NCBI GenBank assembly: GCA_023664345.1
Contig: JAMPFQ010000007.1
Location: 1 to 64,000 of the forward strand
Reading direction: 5' to 3'
DNA length: 64,000 nt
Source of the DNA: Lachnospiraceae bacterium
GTDB taxonomy: Bacteria > Bacillota > Clostridia > Lachnospirales > Lachnospiraceae
Both the position numbers and the translations under genes were made by a program. Numbering within the stretch: the stretch's first letter is position 1; every line of letters begins with the position of its first letter. The notes beneath the pieces are model-generated. The model saw only the letters and a program-made list of their open reading frames with translations, was not told the DNA's origin and ran no database searches. Positions 26,018-35,690 of this stretch are shown here, one piece after another.

Positions 26018-26169
26018 TATCTGATATGTTTGATACTACCCAAGTTTTATGACATTGCGCAGTTCTCCCACATTGCCCGATAAGATATCCAGGAGGACAT
26101 GAAAGTACTCCGATCATGAACGGCATTGTTCCCGGTGGCCTGTGTGGCCGGAAAATGCAGGTTCAGGAT
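26018..26169. other. Spacer between the two LysM genes
   Basis: Short non-coding spacer upstream of LysM gene 1. I see no strong terminator for the upstream copy and no clear promoter, so the two genes may be partly co-transcribed. Confidence 0.3.
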
Positions 26170-27187
26170 CTATCGGTTGATCCTCTGTCCTACCGTGATC
26201 TTATTGGGATCCTTGATCTGGGGATTCTTTGCCAGCAGCTGCTGCAGTGTCATATTGTTTGCCCTCGCGATCCTGCTCAGGCTGTCGCCGGACTTCACTT
26301 CATAGGTTCCGCCCTCTCCGGCTGCTGCGGTTCCCGCTCTGTTCCCGAAATGCTGCGCCAGGTACAGAGGACCATACCAGGGGATATCATTATCAAGGGC
26401 CGCGCCTGCAGGAATGACGATCACATATTCCTTATCCTGGTATGTAAACTCCATCCTTAAGGACACGTCACCTTTCTCTGCCAGTTCTTTCATAACGGAA
26501 TTGGACAGCGCCGAAATACCCTCGTCCATAACGACGGTAGAGCCGGACGGCGCCGCTTCGATCTCTTCGGTCACTTCGTCCTCATAGGAGACTGTTTTTT
26601 CCTGGTCACTGCTGCCAGCGGAAGCGCTGACGGACGAACTGCCGGTGGAAGAAGCGCTGTTGGATGAACTGCTGTCGGAGGGTGAAACGACCGGAGCATT
26701 GGACAGACTGGCATCCGGCGTCACATTGCCTACAAGCAGTAATTTATGGAGGCCTTCCGTATCATTAAATCCATCCGTAATATATATCTGCGCATATACA
26801 TAGTAAGTGGTGCCGTTTGTAAGTCCTGTGATCGTTTTCTTGCCGTCAGCCGACCCATATACTTGTGCAGCCCATTGATAACCTCCATCCTCAAATGCTT
26901 CCCCACTCAGGTCGGAGGCTGTTTTGTCTTCAGCGCCCTCGATCTCTTCCTCGGCCAGCAAAAGGGACATCCGATTGCCGCTCCATTCCTGCTTACAGAA
27001 ATTAGGTATACTGCTCGCCCACTGTATGGTGATCTGTCCGTTCCCCGGCGTAAGTGTCCAGGAACTAAAGTGCGTTTTGGGATTCGTACACGGGTCAGCC
27101 GCCTGCGCTGTCACCGGTACGGCCAGAGTACCCCCCCCCAACTGCCATTGCTGCACCTAACAGCAATGCTAAGATTTTCTTTCTCAT
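26170..27187 (-). pseudogene. Secreted LysM domain protein (copy 2), out of frame at a nine-G tract
   Basis: The true start is the ATG at 27187, 7 bases after GGAGGAAT, giving MRKKILALLLGAAMAVGGG, a signal peptide parallel to that of copy 1. A run of nine G (plus-strand C at 27131-27139) lies inside the signal peptide. With nine G the frame ends at a TGA some 30 codons in; with eight G it reads on as GGGTLAVPVTAQA into the full 338-residue LysM protein. The rest is intact: fibronectin-like region, Ser-rich linker, unknown domain and C-terminal LysM. An intact body with a single homopolymer slip suggests a switchable gene rather than decay; a sequencing error is the alternative. Confidence 0.8.
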
Positions 27188-27351
27188 TTCACATTCCTCC
27201 ATGTAATATAAAAGTCATGACTCCCTCTTTGCAGAGCGAGCCATGCGGTTTTGGGAGACTGCGTTCCTGCCTGTGGCATCACACAGTTCTCCCTGCTCTA
27301 TAAAATAAGATACTTTGGAGGACGGAAAGGTTCCCGGAGATTTCAAATGGC

Positions 27352-27394
27352 AAAAAAAATCCGGGACTGCATCAATCAAAAAAATGCAGTCCCG
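27352..27394 (-). terminator. Terminator of the YARHG lipoprotein gene
   Basis: CGGGACTGCAT (27362-27372) pairs with ATGCAGTCCCG (27384-27394); on the minus strand the stem is followed by GATTTTTTTT. The stop codon of the gene lies in the stem-loop. Confidence 0.9.
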
Positions 27395-28973
27395 AAAATA
27401 CTTCTTCGGCTGGTTTATTTAAACTTACGATTATTCCGTCTTCCACTGCCATGTAGCCCTGGCTGCCATCCTTACCCTTTACCAGGATCCACCGTTCCCC
27501 GTCCGTGCCAAGGAAAAACACCTCATCCTGGGCCGGGATCACCGTCATGGTTGACGTCTCCTCCCATTCACAGCACACGGGCAGATCCTCGTACAGCGCA
27601 TGTCCGGAGGCGGGCAGGAGATCATGCCATCCCAGACCCAGTCCACTGATCCTCATGCCGTCATACCACCAATGATCCCACATGTACGCGGTCTCTATCA
27701 GGTCTGTCCGGGAACGCCCCATGATACCGCCATATCCGTTAAAACCGTTCACTCCCCCGTTCTTTTCCGCAAAAGGGAAACCGGAAACGGATCCGATGCA
27801 GGACAGCGTGCCGTCATATTGAAAGAAATAAGTGACCGGATCCTCGCTTGGCCCTTCGTCAAGGACGGCGATCTCCAACACGCCGTCGCTTTCCTGGATA
27901 TCCGTAATATAAAAACCGTCCAGGGTGGGATTCGTCATCTTTATATCCGATACAGCGTCGGCAAGTTCATTTGCGATATAGGCTTCTCCGTTTACGGTAA
28001 GGGTACAGAAAATCTCTCCATTTCCCTGTTCCGCTGCCCGATAGCCTATCCTGTCCGCCGCGCCGTCACCGTTCAGATCCTCCGTTGCCGTTTCCGATGC
28101 CTGATACGGTTTCGGATATGGATGCTGCCTGTCATATTCCGCCTCGGCGGCTGCCAGCAGCTGTAAGTTATCCTTTTCCACCTGGTTCAGGACGCTTTCC
28201 GGAAACTCCTGCGGCGGTATCTCTCCCTCATACCAGGTACATCGGTCAAAATAATGCTGCAGGTATGCATTGGCAAACTGCCTGCCATGCCTGGCATATA
28301 TCTCGTTTCTCGCGATCCACAGGCTGTTGTCCGACCATCCTGCCAGTTCCGCCGGATCGAGCAGGAGGATGCTGCTGGTGGGAAGCATATATTCGTCCGC
28401 GTTACCATGAACGCCGGAACCCGCGATCTGCAGGGAAGCTTTCAGCTGCGGCACCTGCTGGCACATCCTGACGTATTCGCCCGCAATCTCCTCATCCTCC
28501 GTATCACAGGCAACATCCGTGGGCTGGGCCATATAATAGAGCGTTCCGTCCTCCGTGTAGGCAACGAGTACCTTTCCATGATCATATTCCACGGGCTCCT
28601 GTGTGCGGAAGAACCCACAGATATATCCGGTGGCTTCGTCTTTCTCATAGGAGGCTTTCTGGTAAATGGAAAAACCTGCCTCGTTCTCCTCCATCACACA
28701 GCGTCCCACCCATCCGTCGGGCAGCGTGACCGTATATTCCTGCCAGGTATACTGCTTCTCCTGTGGCGCTTCGACCTCATATGCTCCCGCAGAGCCATCT
28801 TTATTTCCTGCGCCGGATCCTCCCTGGGACGGCTCTTCCCCCACAGGCTCTGACGCTGTTTCGGTTCCTGATGCTCCCGCCGCTTCACCACTGCCACCGC
28901 CTGTTTCAACCGAAGCAGAACATCCCGTCAGCAGTATCCCGACTGCCATCAACGCGATCATTTTCTTCTTCAT
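27372..28973 (-). CDS. YARHG domain lipoprotein
   Basis: The 533-residue protein has a lipoprotein signal (LLTGC, Cys18), an acidic Gly/Ser-rich linker to about 60, a central unknown domain, and a YARHG domain (about 205-270; LWIARNEIYARHGRQF...DRCTWYEG), an extracellular peptidoglycan-associated module. The C-terminal part has a DLNGDGAADRI calcium-binding-like repeat and an SH3-like end (GERWILVKGKDGSQGYMAVEDG). This C-terminal half is clearly related to the end of the giant BlaR1 at 38.1 kb. It lies 4 bases downstream of the DUF4179 gene, so it belongs to the sigma factor operon, in which it is the last gene. Confidence 0.85.
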   Translation of the reverse strand: MKKKMIALMAVGILLTGCSASVETGGGSGEAAGASGTETASEPVGEEPSQGGSGAGNKDGSAGAYEVEAPQEKQYTWQEYTVTLPDGWVGRCVMEENEAGFSIYQKASYEKDEATGYICGFFRTQEPVEYDHGKVLVAYTEDGTLYYMAQPTDVACDTEDEEIAGEYVRMCQQVPQLKASLQIAGSGVHGNADEYMLPTSSILLLDPAELAGWSDNSLWIARNEIYARHGRQFANAYLQHYFDRCTWYEGEIPPQEFPESVLNQVEKDNLQLLAAAEAEYDRQHPYPKPYQASETATEDLNGDGAADRIGYRAAEQGNGEIFCTLTVNGEAYIANELADAVSDIKMTNPTLDGFYITDIQESDGVLEIAVLDEGPSEDPVTYFFQYDGTLSCIGSVSGFPFAEKNGGVNGFNGYGGIMGRSRTDLIETAYMWDHWWYDGMRISGLGLGWHDLLPASGHALYEDLPVCCEWEETSTMTVIPAQDEVFFLGTDGERWILVKGKDGSQGYMAVEDGIIVSLNKPAEEVFSGLHFFD

Positions 28974-28977
28974 ATCG

Positions 28978-30051
28978 TTATTTAAAGGGTATATACAGAT
29001 CTTCTATATAAATGCCCATCACCTTTCCCACATTGATCATATTGGTAAATTCCAAATTCATCTGCTGGTAAGTCTTATCCCCTTCATTGCTGACGGACAC
29101 GCTTCCGCTCTGGGTATAACAGTCCTCCTCCAGATCATGGCTTGCCACGGTCAGTTCGCTTCCGTCGATCATCTTCAGCCTGATCGCGATGCTGTTATCC
29201 GAAACTCCCAGTTCATCGCTGGGAAACCTGGACACATCGGCACGCACCATGAGCCCGAAAGGCGTCAGTTCAATGTTCATCACCTCCGCTGTGGTATTGA
29301 TAAAGGGAAATACCATGTCCGGCGTGCCCTCAATCTCTATCCGGTCCGTGACCGTGGGATAAAAGTCAAAAGTAATGCTCCATAAGCCCTCCACAAGCAG
29401 TTTGGGGCTGTCGGAATAGGGATCTTTCGTCAGATCCCTGAAACAGGCTGTCACCGCAGCGCCCTCCTCCAGGGTCTCGTCAAACACCAGGCTGATCACA
29501 TAAGTCGCTATATTGGGACGATCCTCATTCACCTCCAGCAACTCACAGGAGATCGCCCCGCTGAGAAGCTGATACGCGCTGTAGTTTGTCCCCTTACAGA
29601 AACAGAAATAATCAAACAGAACATCCTCCTCGAACCGGATGCCGGAGGATGCCGTTATCTTCACCATCAGATAAATGCTGTGACTGTCAATGACCGATTC
29701 CTGCAGTTCCATCATCAGGTCAGGCTTGCTTTCTATCAGCTGTTTTTCGGTCTCCACCCCCATCTCCGCAATGTCTTCCTGGGAATTGCCTCTTCCCAGG
29801 AAATCCATGATAGTTTCTTTAAATGTTTCAAAAATATTCGCTTTTGCGTCTACAGTATACAGGGAAACGACACAGAGGATACAGAGCAGGCAGACAGCGA
29901 GCCGAAGCAGCGGCCTGCTTCTTTTTTTCTTTTCCAGGATCGGTTCCTTTTTCATGATATCGACCAGGAGCTGATCCACTTTCTCATCATAGGATGGCGG
30001 AACCTCTAAATCCTTGAATCGTTTTTTCATTTTTCTGTCAAATTTTTTCAT
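28978..30051 (-). CDS. DUF4179 domain protein, probable anti-sigma factor
   Basis: The 357-residue protein has a short cytoplasmic N-terminus (VPPSYDEKVDQLL, about 1-45), one membrane helix (about 49-66; LLRLAVCLLCILCVVSLY) and an extracellular DUF4179 region. This is the arrangement of anti-sigma factors paired with ECF sigma factors, and the sigma gene lies directly upstream (14-base gap). The N-terminus is positioned to hold the sigma factor at the membrane. The extracellular signal is unknown. Confidence 0.8.
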   Translation of the reverse strand: MKKFDRKMKKRFKDLEVPPSYDEKVDQLLVDIMKKEPILEKKKRSRPLLRLAVCLLCILCVVSLYTVDAKANIFETFKETIMDFLGRGNSQEDIAEMGVETEKQLIESKPDLMMELQESVIDSHSIYLMVKITASSGIRFEEDVLFDYFCFCKGTNYSAYQLLSGAISCELLEVNEDRPNIATYVISLVFDETLEEGAAVTACFRDLTKDPYSDSPKLLVEGLWSITFDFYPTVTDRIEIEGTPDMVFPFINTTAEVMNIELTPFGLMVRADVSRFPSDELGVSDNSIAIRLKMIDGSELTVASHDLEEDCYTQSGSVSVSNEGDKTYQQMNLEFTNMINVGKVMGIYIEDLYIPFK

Positions 30052-30065
30052 ATCCGTTATTCCAC

Positions 30066-30527
30066 CTATTCATCCAAAGCTTCCTTCAAAAACTCCCTTC
30101 CGCGATTCAGGCGTGACTTCACTGTCCCCACAGGGATATCCAGCACCCTGGAAATATCCCGCAGGGAAAGATTGTTGTAATAGAACAGCACAACAACGAT
30201 GCGGTATTCTTCCTTAAGTGTCTGCACGATATCCCACAATTCATTATGACTGTCCTGAACCGGCGGCAGCAGCCGCTCCACATTTTCATCACCCAGAAGT
30301 TCCAGTCTCTTATTGCGGAGTTTCAATGCCTCGTTCTTCGTGATCGTGATCATCCATGATTTGAATTTATTCGGATTCTTCAATTGCGTCAGATGTTCAT
30401 ACCCGTTCAAAATAGCGTTACAGACAGCATCTTCCGCATCTGCTTCATTTTTCAGGATTGCATAGGCAGTTATGTAAAATTGGTATCTGTATTGACTGAC
30501 TCGCTCACAAAATTCAATTTGTTTCAT
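30066..30527 (-). CDS. ECF-type RNA polymerase sigma factor
   Basis: The 153-residue protein contains region 2 (about 15-75; AEDAVCNAILNGYEHLTQLKNPNKFKSWMITITKNEALK) and region 4 (about 95-148; EEYRIVVVLFYYNNLSLRDISRVLDIPVGTVKSRLNRGREFLKEAL), the layout of extracytoplasmic function sigma factors. It heads a three-gene unit with DUF4179 and YARHG proteins, which probably measures a cell-envelope signal. A second sigma/anti-sigma-like pair of a different type is at 59-60.3 kb. Confidence 0.9.
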   Translation of the reverse strand: MKQIEFCERVSQYRYQFYITAYAILKNEADAEDAVCNAILNGYEHLTQLKNPNKFKSWMITITKNEALKLRNKRLELLGDENVERLLPPVQDSHNELWDIVQTLKEEYRIVVVLFYYNNLSLRDISRVLDIPVGTVKSRLNRGREFLKEALDE

Positions 30528-30674
30528 CGCCCTCGAAACCTCTTTCTATCTCTTTTGGCATGCTCCATGATCCAAGACAAAACGCACCCCATATAAGGTA
30601 GATACTCAAAAGCTGGAAAAGGTTCCCGAAATTTCCAATTTATGTCAAAATCTTCCTTTCTGTCATGCCATCCT

Positions 30675-31448
30675 TCAACTGTTTCCGACAAGGTTCTCCA
30701 GCAATTCCATAAGCCTGCCCTGTTCCACAGGTTTCAGGAGATACCCGGCGGGTACCAGGCCCAGCACCGCCTGGATCTTTTCTTTCTCTTTAACCCCTGT
30801 CAGAAATACCACCGGAATCTCACAATATCTCTTCTCCTTTTGCAGCATGGTAAAGATCTCTTTGCCGTCATGATCCGGCATGTCATAATCCAGCAGGATC
30901 AGGTCCGGCAGCCATTTCCGCATCATCCGCAGCGCTTCCATGCCGGATCCGGCGGTCATGACTTCGTATTTGCTTTTTAACAGATTCTGCAGCATATTGC
31001 GCTGGATCCCGCTGTCGTCAATGATAAATATCCTTTTCTTCTCCCACGGAGCCCTCTCTTCCGCTTCCTCCTCGCTCTCCGTGATCCCCGACAGTTTCTG
31101 TGAGATTGCCCACGAGATATCCCGCATCTGTACCGGCCTGGCTATGGCCTGGAACTGCTCCGATTCCTCAAAGTCCTTAAATATCCGCAATTCTTCTTCC
31201 GTTCCCACATAAACTACCGGAATGTACGACAGGTTCGCCTGAATGTGGGCAAAGATATCCCTGTGGTACTCCTCCATCCCTCCGGTGGAGATCAGAATCA
31301 GGTCCGGTTCCTCCATCTTCAGCATCCCGATGACCACCTCCGGGTTATCGGAGGCCAGCTGCATTTGATATTCCTTGCCCAAAATGCGGTTTAAATTCTG
31401 AACTGTCGTGTTAAATTTCCCGACCAGCAAGATCCGCTTCATATCCAT
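30675..31448 (-). CDS. Response regulator with a degenerate and an intact receiver domain
   Basis: The 257-residue protein has two receiver-like halves. The C-terminal one (about 135-255) is intact: IIDDSG, phosphoacceptor Asp in LILLDYDMPDHDG, Thr in VVFLTG and Lys in YLLKPVE. The N-terminal one (about 4-118) has the fold (ILLVGKFNTTVQNLNRIL) but lacks the acidic pocket and has ISTGG where the phosphoacceptor Asp should be. There is no DNA-binding or output domain. It follows the hybrid kinase gene with an overlap, so it probably receives phosphate from the kinase HPt domain. Confidence 0.85.
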   Translation of the reverse strand: MDMKRILLVGKFNTTVQNLNRILGKEYQMQLASDNPEVVIGMLKMEEPDLILISTGGMEEYHRDIFAHIQANLSYIPVVYVGTEEELRIFKDFEESEQFQAIARPVQMRDISWAISQKLSGITESEEEAEERAPWEKKRIFIIDDSGIQRNMLQNLLKSKYEVMTAGSGMEALRMMRKWLPDLILLDYDMPDHDGKEIFTMLQKEKRYCEIPVVFLTGVKEKEKIQAVLGLVPAGYLLKPVEQGRLMELLENLVGNS

Positions 31449-34084
31449 AGTTCGTCTTCCTCTCCTCCCTGAATCTCCAACGGCTGCATATAGTATCTGT
31501 GTTTTTCCAGTTCTTCCATCAGTATGGGGTGCAGCGCCGCGATCCTTTTCCTGTCTCCCTCTATCGCCGCCAGTTCCAAAAGCCTTGCCAGCTTAGAGAG
31601 GATCAGCGCACCCACCATGGCCGCATTGCTCTTTAACGCGTGAACCTCTATACGGTAACGATCCACCGCGCCCTGTTCCTGTGCCTTTATTTTCTCATAT
31701 CCGTCCTGAAGCTTCCTCATAATGTCCGGCAGTTCATGATATACGTCCTGCATGGTCAGCAAAAGCAATCCATCCTCTTCAAAATACTGCCTTGCGTAAC
31801 CGAGGTCGATCTCCGGAAGTTCCGGGATCTCCAAAGCGGCCTGCTGTTCTTCGGGCAAGGCTTCCAAAACAGGTTCCAGCGAGATCTTCGGGACATCGCG
31901 CCTTAAGAGCGCTTCCAGTTTGCCTCCCTGTATGGGCTTTGACAGGTAATCGTCAAACCCTTCTTCCAGATACTTTTCCCTGGCTCCCACGATCGCGTTT
32001 GCCGTCAGGATCACCACCGGAACATCCCTGCATTGACTGTCCGGAAGCTGTTTCATCCGATGCAGCGTTTCCACGCCGTCCAGTTCCGGCATCATGTGAT
32101 CCATGAAAATGATGTCAAACCGTTCCGCCCTGACCAGATCCAGGCATTCATAGCCGGAGGCCGCTTCCGTGATCTGTACCTGCGTCTGCTTCAACAGTCC
32201 CCGGAACACACGGCGGTTCATCTCATTATCATCCACCACCAGCACTTTCACATCCGGCGCCACAAAGCTGGCCGTGTAACGCTCTTCCTGATATAGATTC
32301 CGGCTCCGCTCTTCAAAATTTCCGATGGGCTGCTGCTCCAGCACAGCCTGGCGCAGCGAGAAAGAAAAAACAGTCCCTTTGCCATACTCGCTCTCCACTT
32401 TCAGGCTGCTGCCCATCAGATCCAGCAGATCCACCACAATGTTCATGCCCAGGCCGGTTCCCTCCACATGCCGGTTCCTCTCCTCTTCTATCCTCTCAAA
32501 GGCGGCATACAGCTTCGGCATGTCTTCTTCTTTGATGCCGATCCCCGTATCCCTGACCGAAAAACGCAGTTCCGCTTCCGACCCCTCCGTCCCTGCGGAG
32601 ACTTCCAGCGTCACGCTGCCTTTCTCCGTGTATTTCACCGCGTTGTTCAGCAGATTGATGAGCACCTGGCGGATCCGCACATCGTCCCCGAACAGCTGGT
32701 TCGGTATGGTCTCTTCCACTTTCAATAGGAAAGCAAGGTCTTTATCCTTCGCTTTCACATAGATCATGTTCACAATGTCGTTCAGCAGGCTGTCCAGCGC
32801 GTATTCCACCGGGATGATCTCCAGTTTGCCCGATTCTATCTTCGCGGTGTCCAGGATATCATTGATCAGCGCCAGCAGAGTGTTTGCGGACGCCCTGATA
32901 TCCAGGGCGTACTTTTTGGTCTCTTCCTCCCTGCTTTCCCGCAGAATCATTTCATCCATCCCCAGGACCGCATTGATGGGAGTCCGGATCTCATGGGACA
33001 TCCTTGCCAGGAAATCCGTTTTGGCCTGGTTCGCGTTCTCAAGCTGTATCGTATACTCGTAGATTTCCGTGATATCCCGCACCACCAGCAATTTGCCATA
33101 AAATGCGGAGCCTTTTACGATGCTCTTTTCATGGACTTCATAGACCCGCTTGTTCCAGGAAAGCTGCTTCTTATCCCGGCACAGATATTCCAGCTTCTCT
33201 ATGACTGTGTCCTGGTTCTCCCTGCCCAGATCGGGATAGATGACCCTGATCTGGGGATTGGCGTAGATCAGCTGGTGGTATTTGTTCAGTACCAGCAGAC
33301 CGTCCGTGAACTCATCGATCACATGCTCCTTTGCCAGATCCATGGTATCCAGCAGGTTATACCGCAGCATGATCACCAGAAGCAGAAGGGTACTGATCAG
33401 GTAAGCCGGAAGCGTGGCATCGTATCCTCTCGTAATGCCGCTGAAATATACTACAAAACCGATCCCCGACACCGCCACGATGGCCGTCAGGTACAGCACC
33501 TGCTTTTTTTCCCTTGCGCCGATGGTCCTGCCATATCTGTATATCCCCACTGCCAGCAGGATCAGCAGATAGACCAGCACCAGGCCGCTGTATATCTTAT
33601 AGATCGGGCTGTGCCCCAGCACCAGGTGCGGAAAGTATCCCTCCTGCGTATAGTCGATACTGCTGTAGAACAGAAAATGCCTGTCACAGGTGAACACCAA
33701 CAGGCTGATCCCGATATGCAGGGAGCATAATGTGTATTTGATCCATTTGGGGATATGGATATCGTAAAACCGCATGATAAAAAGAAAGGTGGCCAATATG
33801 ATATACGGTTTCCCAAGATAAAGGAATTTTACCGCCTGGAGCGCCATCTCTTTCGAGGAAGCCTGGATCTCAAACAGATACCCCACAAAATTCACCAATG
33901 TGGCGATCACTATGATCAGGAGATTGACCTGCATCCACGAGGCTCTCTGCTGCAATATGTACAGGATTTCTATGAGCAAGACCGCTATCCCGACGATCTG
34001 TATGCCAATGAACAATGACAGCAACTCCGCTTTCCTCCCTGAATGAATATTCTGATTCCCTATATTAGATAGCCACCATTCCAA
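31439..34084 (-). CDS. Hybrid sensor histidine kinase (7TM-PAS-HisKA-HATPase-REC-HPt)
   Basis: The 881-residue protein has seven N-terminal membrane helices (about 22-245, the histidine-kinase N-terminal 7TM type), a PAS-like segment (about 255-350), HisKA with MSHEIRTPINAVLGM (His about 371), an ATPase domain with N box LINLLNNAVKY, DTGIGI and GTGLGMNI, a receiver with VVDDNEMNRR and the phosphoacceptor Asp in IIFMDHMMPELDG, and a C-terminal HPt with HALKSNAAMVG. It is thus a complete phosphorelay in one chain. The following gene encodes a receiver-only regulator. The signal is unknown. Confidence 0.92.
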   Translation of the reverse strand: MEWWLSNIGNQNIHSGRKAELLSLFIGIQIVGIAVLLIEILYILQQRASWMQVNLLIIVIATLVNFVGYLFEIQASSKEMALQAVKFLYLGKPYIILATFLFIMRFYDIHIPKWIKYTLCSLHIGISLLVFTCDRHFLFYSSIDYTQEGYFPHLVLGHSPIYKIYSGLVLVYLLILLAVGIYRYGRTIGAREKKQVLYLTAIVAVSGIGFVVYFSGITRGYDATLPAYLISTLLLLVIMLRYNLLDTMDLAKEHVIDEFTDGLLVLNKYHQLIYANPQIRVIYPDLGRENQDTVIEKLEYLCRDKKQLSWNKRVYEVHEKSIVKGSAFYGKLLVVRDITEIYEYTIQLENANQAKTDFLARMSHEIRTPINAVLGMDEMILRESREEETKKYALDIRASANTLLALINDILDTAKIESGKLEIIPVEYALDSLLNDIVNMIYVKAKDKDLAFLLKVEETIPNQLFGDDVRIRQVLINLLNNAVKYTEKGSVTLEVSAGTEGSEAELRFSVRDTGIGIKEEDMPKLYAAFERIEEERNRHVEGTGLGMNIVVDLLDLMGSSLKVESEYGKGTVFSFSLRQAVLEQQPIGNFEERSRNLYQEERYTASFVAPDVKVLVVDDNEMNRRVFRGLLKQTQVQITEAASGYECLDLVRAERFDIIFMDHMMPELDGVETLHRMKQLPDSQCRDVPVVILTANAIVGAREKYLEEGFDDYLSKPIQGGKLEALLRRDVPKISLEPVLEALPEEQQAALEIPELPEIDLGYARQYFEEDGLLLLTMQDVYHELPDIMRKLQDGYEKIKAQEQGAVDRYRIEVHALKSNAAMVGALILSKLARLLELAAIEGDRKRIAALHPILMEELEKHRYYMQPLEIQGGEEDELWI

Positions 34085-34127
34085 AAAGGTTCCCGGTCTT
34101 TGTCAAAATGTCGGGATATTCCCGGTC

Positions 34128-35576
34128 TTACTTCTCGTGCAAAAGGCTCATCTTCAACTCAAACATGGCAGGGCTCATATCCAGATAATGGGTATGGGAA
34201 TTCTCAAACCTCTGCTCCTCTTTCCAGATCTCATGTTCCAGCTGATCCCTCACATAATTCCTGATCTCATCCAGGGAGGGCAGCGTGTATACCAGTTCGC
34301 CGTTTTTAAAGATCTGCTTCTGCAGTGGCTTGAAAGTACAGTCCACAAAGCTTCTGTTCTTCCAGTAATGGATGGGATCCACATAGCGGACAGGCGCTGT
34401 GGTGTCGATCTCCTCCCCTTTCACGGTAAGGTAATCCGCCACCGCTTTGCCCTCTTTATCATAAACCCTGTAGATCTCCTTGATGCCCGGATTCGTGATC
34501 TTCTCCGCGGTTTCGGAGATCTTGATCTTGGGTACGAACTTACCCTCGCTCTCCACCGCCGCCAGCTTGTAGACCGCGCCGAATACGGGCGTGGTGGAGG
34601 ATGTGATCAGCTTTTCGCCCACACCGTAGCTGTCGATCAGCGCCTCCTGCCGGTTCAGGGAAGAAATGGTATATTCATCCAGACTGTTGGAAGCCACAAT
34701 GATGCAGTCCTTTAACTCCGCCTCATCCAGAAGCTTCCTCGCCTCCTTTGACAGATAGGCAAGGTCCCCCGAATCCAGGCGGATCCCTTTCAGCCGTTTT
34801 CCCATGGGCGCCAGGATCTCCTCTGCCACCCGGATGGCGTTGGGCACGCCGCTGTGCAGCACGTCGTAGGTATCCACCAGCAAAACCGTGGAGTCGGGAT
34901 AGCTTTCCGCATAAGCCTTGAACGCTTCATATTCATTCTCAAAGGACATCACCCAGCTGTGGGCCATGGTGCCGGAAATGGGAATGCCGAACATCTCCCC
35001 CGCCAGCACGGTGGCCGTGCCAACCGCGCCGCCGATATAAGCCGCCCTGGCTCCGTAGACTGCAGCGTCCACATTATGGGCTCGCCTTGCCCCGAAGTCG
35101 GACACCGGCTTGCCGTTGGCCGCGCGCACGATCCGGTTGGTCTTGGTGGCGATCAGGGACTGATGATTGATCTGCAAAAGGACCGCCGTCTCGATCAGCT
35201 GGGCATCGATCAGAGGCGCCACCACGGTCATGACCGGCTCGTTGGGATACATGATGGTCCCCTCGGGCATGGCATAGATATCGCCCCTGAACCGAAAACG
35301 GAGCAGATACTCCAGAAACTCTTCCGTGAACAGCTTCCTGGAACGCAGATACTCCACATCCTCCTCGCCAAAATGCATGTTTCGGATGTATTCCACCACC
35401 TGTTCCAGTCCCGCAAAGATGGAAAAACCCGCGTCATCGGGATTTTTCCTGTAAAACACATCGAAAGCCACCAGGGTGTCCTGATCCTTTTTATTAAAGT
35501 ACCCGTTGGACATGGTGAGTTCGTACATATCCATGACCATGGAAATATTTCTTTCATTGAACTGGGTTTTTTTCAT
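34128..35576 (-). CDS. pncB: Nicotinate phosphoribosyltransferase
   Basis: The 482-residue cytoplasmic enzyme converts nicotinate and PRPP to nicotinate mononucleotide in the NAD salvage pathway. Conserved blocks are present: MDMYELTMSNGYF near the N-terminus, the DFGARRAHN segment with the activating His, SGTMAHSWVMSF, and GIRLDSGDLAYLSKEARK in the phosphoribosyl-binding region. Length agrees with the long bacterial PncB type. AAAGGGG precedes the ATG. It stands between the kinase gene and the GH28 gene without evident functional link. Confidence 0.93.
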   Translation of the reverse strand: MKKTQFNERNISMVMDMYELTMSNGYFNKKDQDTLVAFDVFYRKNPDDAGFSIFAGLEQVVEYIRNMHFGEEDVEYLRSRKLFTEEFLEYLLRFRFRGDIYAMPEGTIMYPNEPVMTVVAPLIDAQLIETAVLLQINHQSLIATKTNRIVRAANGKPVSDFGARRAHNVDAAVYGARAAYIGGAVGTATVLAGEMFGIPISGTMAHSWVMSFENEYEAFKAYAESYPDSTVLLVDTYDVLHSGVPNAIRVAEEILAPMGKRLKGIRLDSGDLAYLSKEARKLLDEAELKDCIIVASNSLDEYTISSLNRQEALIDSYGVGEKLITSSTTPVFGAVYKLAAVESEGKFVPKIKISETAEKITNPGIKEIYRVYDKEGKAVADYLTVKGEEIDTTAPVRYVDPIHYWKNRSFVDCTFKPLQKQIFKNGELVYTLPSLDEIRNYVRDQLEHEIWKEEQRFENSHTHYLDMSPAMFELKMSLLHEK

Positions 35577-35690
35577 TTTAGATTGCCCCTTTTATGCCAT
35601 TTTAGTTCTGACGGTGATGTGCTCCGCTTTCTCGCTTCTGCCCGTGCGCCATATATTCGTTCGGTTATTGATTCGTCGGCGCACCACCCC

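Noticed and set aside
26170..27156. Reading the second LysM protein from a GTG at 27156
   Set aside because: It has no ribosome site or proper signal peptide; the true start is at 27187 with a frameshift in the G-tract.
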